A DNA stretch of 6,522 nucleotides from Sphingopyxis sp. Lineage in GTDB: Bacteria; Pseudomonadota; Alphaproteobacteria; Sphingomonadales; Sphingomonadaceae. The stretch is from NCBI GenBank assembly GCA_026125835.1, contig JAHCKJ010000125.1:1-6522 (forward strand), written 5' to 3'. The position numbers and the translations under genes are program-made. The notes beneath the pieces are model-generated. The model ran no database searches. It saw only the letters and a program-made list of their open reading frames with translations, and was not told the DNA's origin. Below are positions 6,464-6,522 of this stretch, in pieces (the stretch's first letter is position 1; each line of letters begins with the position of its first letter).

Positions 6464-6522
6464 CCTTTCTCGACCCTGCCGAACAGCCAGGGTTGAACCA
6501 GCGCGCAAAGACGGTGTGCGGC

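Noticed and set aside
6474..6492. Terminator-like dyad CCCTG/CAGGG after ptsP
   Set aside because: The stem is only five base pairs with a mismatch beyond it and is not followed by a T run, so it does not qualify as an intrinsic terminator.
1..6522. Mobile element, CRISPR, phage or defence system
   Set aside because: No transposase, integrase, regularly spaced repeats, terminal repeats or defence-gene motifs were seen. Composition and gene style look uniform across the window.

Overview
The window is about 65% GC by impression, with NNC/NNG-rich codons. The mix of genes (a large TonB-dependent outer-membrane receptor, a GAF-containing nitrogen-PTS enzyme I, and a FabK/nitronate-monooxygenase-like flavoprotein) points to an alphaproteobacterium, most likely a sphingomonad (Sphingopyxis/Sphingomonas type). 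The taxonomic call is inferred from protein style and composition; there is no rRNA or other marker.

Layout. Positions 1-2161 form a leftward (minus-strand) unit. A sigma70-like promoter at 2134-2161 drives a 56-residue YezD/OscA-like (DUF2292) protein (1930-2100, GTG start). A 96-bp leader with several small inverted repeats follows, then a TonB-dependent receptor (1-1833) whose C-terminal barrel runs off the window's left edge. DUF2292 proteins are associated with sulfur starvation and organosulfur use, so the receptor may import a sulfur-containing nutrient. That is a context argument, not something the sequence proves.

From 2293 rightward, three genes lie in line on the plus strand: an FMN-dependent NMO/FabK-family oxidoreductase (2293-3297), a lipoprotein of unknown function with a run of 13 prolines (3330-4079), and ptsP, enzyme I of the nitrogen phosphotransferase system, complete with its GAF sensor domain and catalytic residues (4166-6463). 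Gaps of 32 and 86 bp would allow co-transcription, but no functional link among the three is evident. The last 59 bp hold nothing certain; an open minus-strand frame there could be the tail of a convergent gene.

No RNA genes, CRISPR arrays, insertion sequences or integration scars are visible. The window looks like ordinary chromosome. The points most worth checking are a perfect 10-bp inverted repeat that abuts the receptor start codon, and the pairing of the DUF2292 protein with that receptor.
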